A stretch of 8,150 bases of DNA, taken from Hyphomonadaceae bacterium UBA2389. GTDB lineage: Bacteria; Pseudomonadota; Alphaproteobacteria; Caulobacterales; Aquidulcibacteraceae. Under the pieces are notes generated by a model. That model was not told the origin of the DNA. It saw nothing but the letters and a program-made list of their open reading frames with translations, and did no database searches. The stretch is taken from NCBI GenBank assembly GCA_002343395.1, contig DDSN01000142.1, forward strand, positions 14,733 through 22,882, written 5' to 3'. Positions 5,919 to 8,150 of the stretch are shown piece by piece (the first letter of the stretch is position 1; each line of letters opens with the position of its first letter). The translations under genes were made by a program, and so were the position numbers.

Positions 5919-6726
5919 AGTCCGACGGCTTCCAGTCCGGTTTGGGATAGGCGGGCGCCATGTCCTCCAATGTACGCCGAACCACCGATGCGATAATTGC
6001 GTTGCGCCGCCACTTCTTGTCGGCGGGAACGACTCGCCATGGCGCATGCGCGGTCGAGCAGCGTTCAAGCATGGTCTGGTAGGCCTCGTGATAATCAGCC
6101 CACAGGGCGCGGTCTTCCAGATCGCTCGGGTTGAACTTCCAGTGTTTCGCCGGGTCGTCGAGGCGCTCCTGCAGCCGCTCACGCTGCTCATCCTTTGAGA
6201 TGTGCAACATAAACTTGAGAAGCACGACGCCATTCTCGGCGAGGTGACGCTCGAACGCGTTGATCTGTTCGTATCGGCGATCCACCACGTCAGCGGGCGC
6301 CAACTTGCGCACCTTCACCACCAGAACATCTTCATAGTAGGATCGATTGAACACGCCGATCATCCCCTTCTTGGGGGCGGCGGCATGCACCCGCCACAAG
6401 TAATCATGGGCGAGTTCTTCTTCGCTTGGGCGGCCAAAAGACGTGACGCTCACGCCCAGCGGGCCACAGGCATTGAACACGCCGCGCACGGTCCCGTCCT
6501 TGCCCGACGTGTCGATGCCTTGCAGCACGACGAGCAGCGCGCGCTTGCGCTCGGCCCACAGCCGATCCTGCAGCGCGTCGATGGCCTTGGCGTCCCCGGC
6601 GGTTGACGCCTCCGCCGTCTCCCGGTTCGGGAACAACGTGTCATCGCCAGGATCGCGCCCCTTGAGGGGGGCCTTGGACCCCGGCGCGATGAGGATGTGA
6701 TTGTCGATGTCACGGCCGTTGGCCAT
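5905..6726 (-). CDS. ppk2: Polyphosphate:nucleotide phosphotransferase, PPK2 family (class III-like)
   Basis: PPK2 enzymes move phosphate between inorganic polyphosphate and nucleotides in the cytoplasm; class III enzymes phosphorylate AMP and ADP. The 273 residues carry the P-loop kinase hallmarks. LQGIDTSGKDGTV holds the Walker A motif at 70-78. GRPSEEELAHDYLWRVH (98-114) follows. GVFNRSYYEDVLVVKV is the Walker B region at 124-139. The lid segment is KHWKFNPSDLEDRALWADY (194-212). The LQGxDxxGKDG and FNRSYYEDVLVV wording is that of the single-domain class III/TIGR03709-type group rather than class I (EGRDAAGKGG), so AMP/ADP activity is inferred. AGGAG (6737-6733) precedes the ATG and overlaps the stop codon of the purU remnant, 9 nt away, implying coupled translation. 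The stop overlaps the convergent DUF502 gene. Confidence 0.93.
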   Translation of the reverse strand: MANGRDIDNHILIAPGSKAPLKGRDPGDDTLFPNRETAEASTAGDAKAIDALQDRLWAERKRALLVVLQGIDTSGKDGTVRGVFNACGPLGVSVTSFGRPSEEELAHDYLWRVHAAAPKKGMIGVFNRSYYEDVLVVKVRKLAPADVVDRRYEQINAFERHLAENGVVLLKFMLHISKDEQRERLQERLDDPAKHWKFNPSDLEDRALWADYHEAYQTMLERCSTAHAPWRVVPADKKWRRNAIIASVVRRTLEDMAPAYPKPDWKPSDFTIA

Positions 6727-6735
6727 CCAACGCTC

Positions 6736-6963
6736 CTAAGCAAACACCACGGTCTTGTTGCCCGAAATGACGATACGCCGCTCCAGATGCCAACGCACCG
6801 CCCGCGCCAGCACTTGGCACTCAAGGTCGCGGCCTATCTCAACGAGGTCTTTCGGCGTGTGATGGTGTGCGATCCGGGCGACCGCCTGTTCGATGATCGG
6901 CCCCTCGTTCATGCCCACTGCATCGGGGCACTTCAGGGCAAGTATGTAACGGCCACGGCTCAC
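6736..6963 (-). pseudogene. purU: Internally deleted formyltetrahydrofolate deformylase (purU remnant)
   Basis: Intact PurU (~280-290 residues) hydrolyses 10-formyltetrahydrofolate to formate and tetrahydrofolate. Here a 75-residue frame begins with the first strand of the N-terminal ACT domain (RYILALKCPDAVG, cf. YxLTLxCPDRPGI). At residue 18/19 it jumps directly to the extreme C-terminus of the family, NEGPIIEQAVARIAHH through GRDLECQVLARAVRWHLE to GNKTVVFA. About 200 central residues, including the formyltransferase-type catalytic Asn and His, are absent, and the normal Asp of the DEGPII motif reads Asn. The frame is kept and no stop intervenes. Start is GTG at 6963, with AGGGA upstream. 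It lies just after the rpsD terminator and directly before ppk2. It cannot be an active deformylase; a retained small peptide or coupling role is possible, as is an assembly gap. Confidence 0.8.
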
Positions 6964-6980
6964 AGCTTGTCCCTAAAGCG

Positions 6981-7007
6981 AAAAAGGCCCTCCGCAAGGA
7001 GGGCCTT
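6981..7007 (-). terminator. Strong intrinsic terminator after rpsD
   Basis: On the - strand, AAGGCCCTCC (7007-6998) pairs perfectly with GGAGGGCCTT (6993-6984) across a 4-nt TTGC loop and runs into TTTTT. It lies 24 nt beyond the rpsD stop. The purU remnant starts only ~18 nt further on, leaving almost no room for a separate promoter between them. Confidence 0.93.
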
Positions 7008-7031
7008 CATCAACTCAACCAATACCAGCGC

Positions 7032-7649
7032 TTAGCTCGCGTAGTATTCGACGACCAGGTTCGGCTCCATCTGCACCGGATACGGCACGTCCGAGAGCCC
7101 CGGAATGCGCTGATACCGCGCCGCCATCGCCTTGGGGTCGACTTCGATATAGTCGGGAGTGTCGCGCTCGCCGCTCTGCAGAGCCTCAAGCACCATCGCC
7201 ATCGAGCGCGCTTTGTCACGCAACTCGATCACATCCCCGACCTTCACGAGGTAAGACGCGATCGTCACGCGGCGGCCATTCACCTTGACGTGCCCGTGGT
7301 TCACCAGCTGGCGCGCGGAGAACGGGGTCGGCGCGAACTTCGAGCGGTAAACAAACGCGTCGAGGCGGCTCTCGAGCAGGCCGATCAGATTCTCCGCAGT
7401 ATTGCCCTTCCGGCGCGCGGCTTCCTCGTAGGTCTTGCGGAACTGCTTTTCCGTGATGTTGCCGTAGTACAGGCGCAACTTCTGCTTGGCGACAAGCTGC
7501 AGACCGAAGTCCGAAGTCTTGCCCTTACGCCGCTGCCCGTGCTGTCCCGGGCCGTATTGGCGCTTGTTGACGGGCGACTTAGGCCGCCCCCAGAGGTTTT
7601 GGCCGAAACGGCGGTCTGATTTGTATTTGGCTTGGATACGCTTCGTCAT
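7032..7649 (-). CDS. rpsD: 30S ribosomal protein uS4
   Basis: uS4 binds 16S rRNA early in 30S assembly and, in several bacteria, represses its own translation. The 205-residue product has the normal bacterial length. MTKRIQAKYKSDRRFGQNLWGRPKSPVNKR opens it, then the QYGPGQHGQRRKGKTSDFGLQL block. The S4 RNA-binding domain (about 93-155) follows, with ESRLDAFVYR and SARQLVNHGHVKVNGRRV, and the conserved C-terminus ends in PNLVVEYYAS. The N-terminus lacks the zinc-binding cysteines of the C+ form, so this is the zinc-independent form, as in other alphaproteobacteria. I chose the ATG at 7649: the open frame runs 30 codons further upstream, but MTKR is the family start. The gene stands alone, away from the rpsM-rpsK-rpoA cluster, as is usual in alphaproteobacteria. 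Confidence 0.97.
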   Translation of the reverse strand: MTKRIQAKYKSDRRFGQNLWGRPKSPVNKRQYGPGQHGQRRKGKTSDFGLQLVAKQKLRLYYGNITEKQFRKTYEEAARRKGNTAENLIGLLESRLDAFVYRSKFAPTPFSARQLVNHGHVKVNGRRVTIASYLVKVGDVIELRDKARSMAMVLEALQSGERDTPDYIEVDPKAMAARYQRIPGLSDVPYPVQMEPNLVVEYYAS

Positions 7650-7685
7650 GCGCGGATTGCGCCTCTTCCATCGTGACGGGGCCCG

Positions 7686-7706
7686 GCGGCCTTCCAATAA
7701 GGCCGC
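7686..7706 (-). promoter_or_regulatory. Perfect hairpin in the rpsD leader
   Basis: GCGGCCTT (7686-7693) and AAGGCCGC (7699-7706) form an 8-bp perfect stem with a 5-nt loop, ~36 nt upstream of the rpsD ATG. No T-run follows on the - strand, so it is not a terminator. A second hairpin, CCGGG-ACGAG-CCCGG, lies at 7748-7762. A structured leader for uS4 autoregulation is possible but not shown. Confidence 0.45.
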
Positions 7707-7779
7707 GACTGCCCTGGCGGTTCGCCCGTCGCCCAGCATGTTGCGGAGCCGGGACGAGCCCGGTCACGCGAAAGCGGGG

Positions 7780-7808
7780 CTTTTGGGCGAGGCGTGGTCA
7801 GAAGTCAA
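7780..7808 (-). promoter_or_regulatory. Weak candidate promoter for rpsD
   Basis: On the - strand TTGACT (7808-7803), a 17-nt spacer and CAAAAG (7785-7780) lie just past the stop of the TIR-like gene and ~130 nt upstream of rpsD. The -35 is good and the -10 poor. Transcription from here would include both leader hairpins. Confidence 0.3.
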
Positions 7809-7819
7809 CCGGCGCCGGC

Positions 7820-8150
7820 TCAGCCATAACCACGGGGCAGCCCGCCGCCTTTGGCCTCCATCACCTCCAAACGCAGGAAATCGCCGACATCGTCCCAGTC
7901 GCCGAGATCGAGGGGCCAGGGCATGCCGAGACGGATGTGGGCTTCCAACACAGGATCGCTCACCGGAATGTCGCGGCAAATCCAAGTGAGCCTGATGTCG
8001 CGATTGTATTTGCGGGCCCATATGAGCTGCGATTGGCAGTAGAGAGCGCCAAGGAACGCGCGATCCACCAGGAAGATCGCCATATCCGCTGCCGGCAAGG
8101 CGGTGGTCAGCCTTGAGATATCCCCGTCCACGTCGGCGTCGCAAACCAGC
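7820..8150 (-). CDS. TIR-domain-like protein, C-terminal part
   Basis: The frame is open to the right edge; 109 residues of the C-terminus are visible, so the first methionine-type codon in view (a GTG at 8131) is not the real start. The pattern resembles the second half of a Toll/interleukin-1 receptor fold. ISRLTTALPAADMAIFLVDRAFLGALYCQSQL looks like a helix, then a buried strand, then the 'lS..fl.S.wC..E' helix. RDIRLTWICRDIP would be the next strand, and GDWDDVGDFLRLEV a final helix. In enzymatic (NADase) TIR domains the residue three after that cysteine is the catalytic Glu; here it is Gln (residue 41 of the visible part), as in the adaptor MyD88. The similarity is weak and read by eye; another flavodoxin-like fold is possible. 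The N-terminal domains are outside the window. Confidence 0.4.
   Translation of the reverse strand, partial: LVCDADVDGDISRLTTALPAADMAIFLVDRAFLGALYCQSQLIWARKYNRDIRLTWICRDIPVSDPVLEAHIRLGMPWPLDLGDWDDVGDFLRLEVMEAKGGGLPRGYG

Noticed and set aside
5283..6233. Long - strand open frame of 316 codons opposite DUF502 and overlapping PPK2
   Set aside because: Shadow of two clearly recognised genes; the translation shows no domain.
7650..7739. N-terminal extension of uS4 by 30 codons
   Set aside because: uS4 proteins begin at MTKR-type sequence; the extension overlaps the hairpin leader and has no family match.
7809..7818. 10-bp palindrome CCGGCGCCGG
   Set aside because: Short self-complementary G/C words are expected by chance at this base composition; no second copy or T-run gives it a role.

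Overview
The window is a compact, GC-rich stretch of chromosome from a Gram-negative bacterium, most likely an alphaproteobacterium of the Caulobacterales/Hyphomonadaceae type. The gene content supports this: an ExbB-ExbD-ExbD-TonB operon, bolA next to a CGFS glutaredoxin, a DUF502 membrane protein, a class III-like PPK2 and a zinc-free uS4. The taxonomic placement is inference from gene content and style. Genes are tightly packed, and I see no phage, insertion sequence, CRISPR array, tRNA or rRNA.

Layout from left to right: (1) the C-terminal half of an EntS-like MFS exporter on the + strand (1-818, cut by the left edge), ending in a palindromic CTAG that also carries the stop codon of the convergent neighbour. 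(2) Two tandem paralogous secreted coiled-coil proteins of unknown function on the - strand (815-1610), with a candidate promoter of their own. (3) A - strand operon exbB-exbD1-exbD2-tonB (4188 down to 1772), closed by an intrinsic terminator at 1711-1750. This is the energy-transducing machine for outer-membrane TonB-dependent receptors, with a duplicated ExbD. (4) A 412-base divergent intergenic region (4189-4600) with candidate back-to-back promoters. (5) bolA and grxD on the + strand (4601-5209), partners in Fe-S cluster and iron signalling, then a DUF502 membrane protein (5280-5918). (6) Converging on that, a - strand unit in which a 75-residue purU remnant lies just upstream of an intact PPK2 polyphosphate kinase (6963 down to 5905). 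(7) rpsD (uS4) on the - strand, with a strong terminator behind it and a structured leader in front. (8) The C-terminus of a TIR-like protein on the - strand, cut by the right edge.

The genes from 1772 to 5209 share an iron and envelope theme: TonB/ExbBD powers siderophore or other TonB-dependent uptake, BolA and CGFS glutaredoxin handle [2Fe-2S] clusters, and the EntS-like exporter family includes siderophore exporters. This link is suggestive only; I found no Fur-type operator.

The points most worth a second look are four: the internally deleted but still open purU, joined to ppk2 by overlapping stop and ribosome-binding sequences; the twin secreted proteins with two cysteines at identical spacing; the doubled ExbD with a TonB that carries a cysteine pair in its C-terminal domain; and the TIR-like C-terminus with Gln where enzymatic TIR domains have the catalytic Glu.
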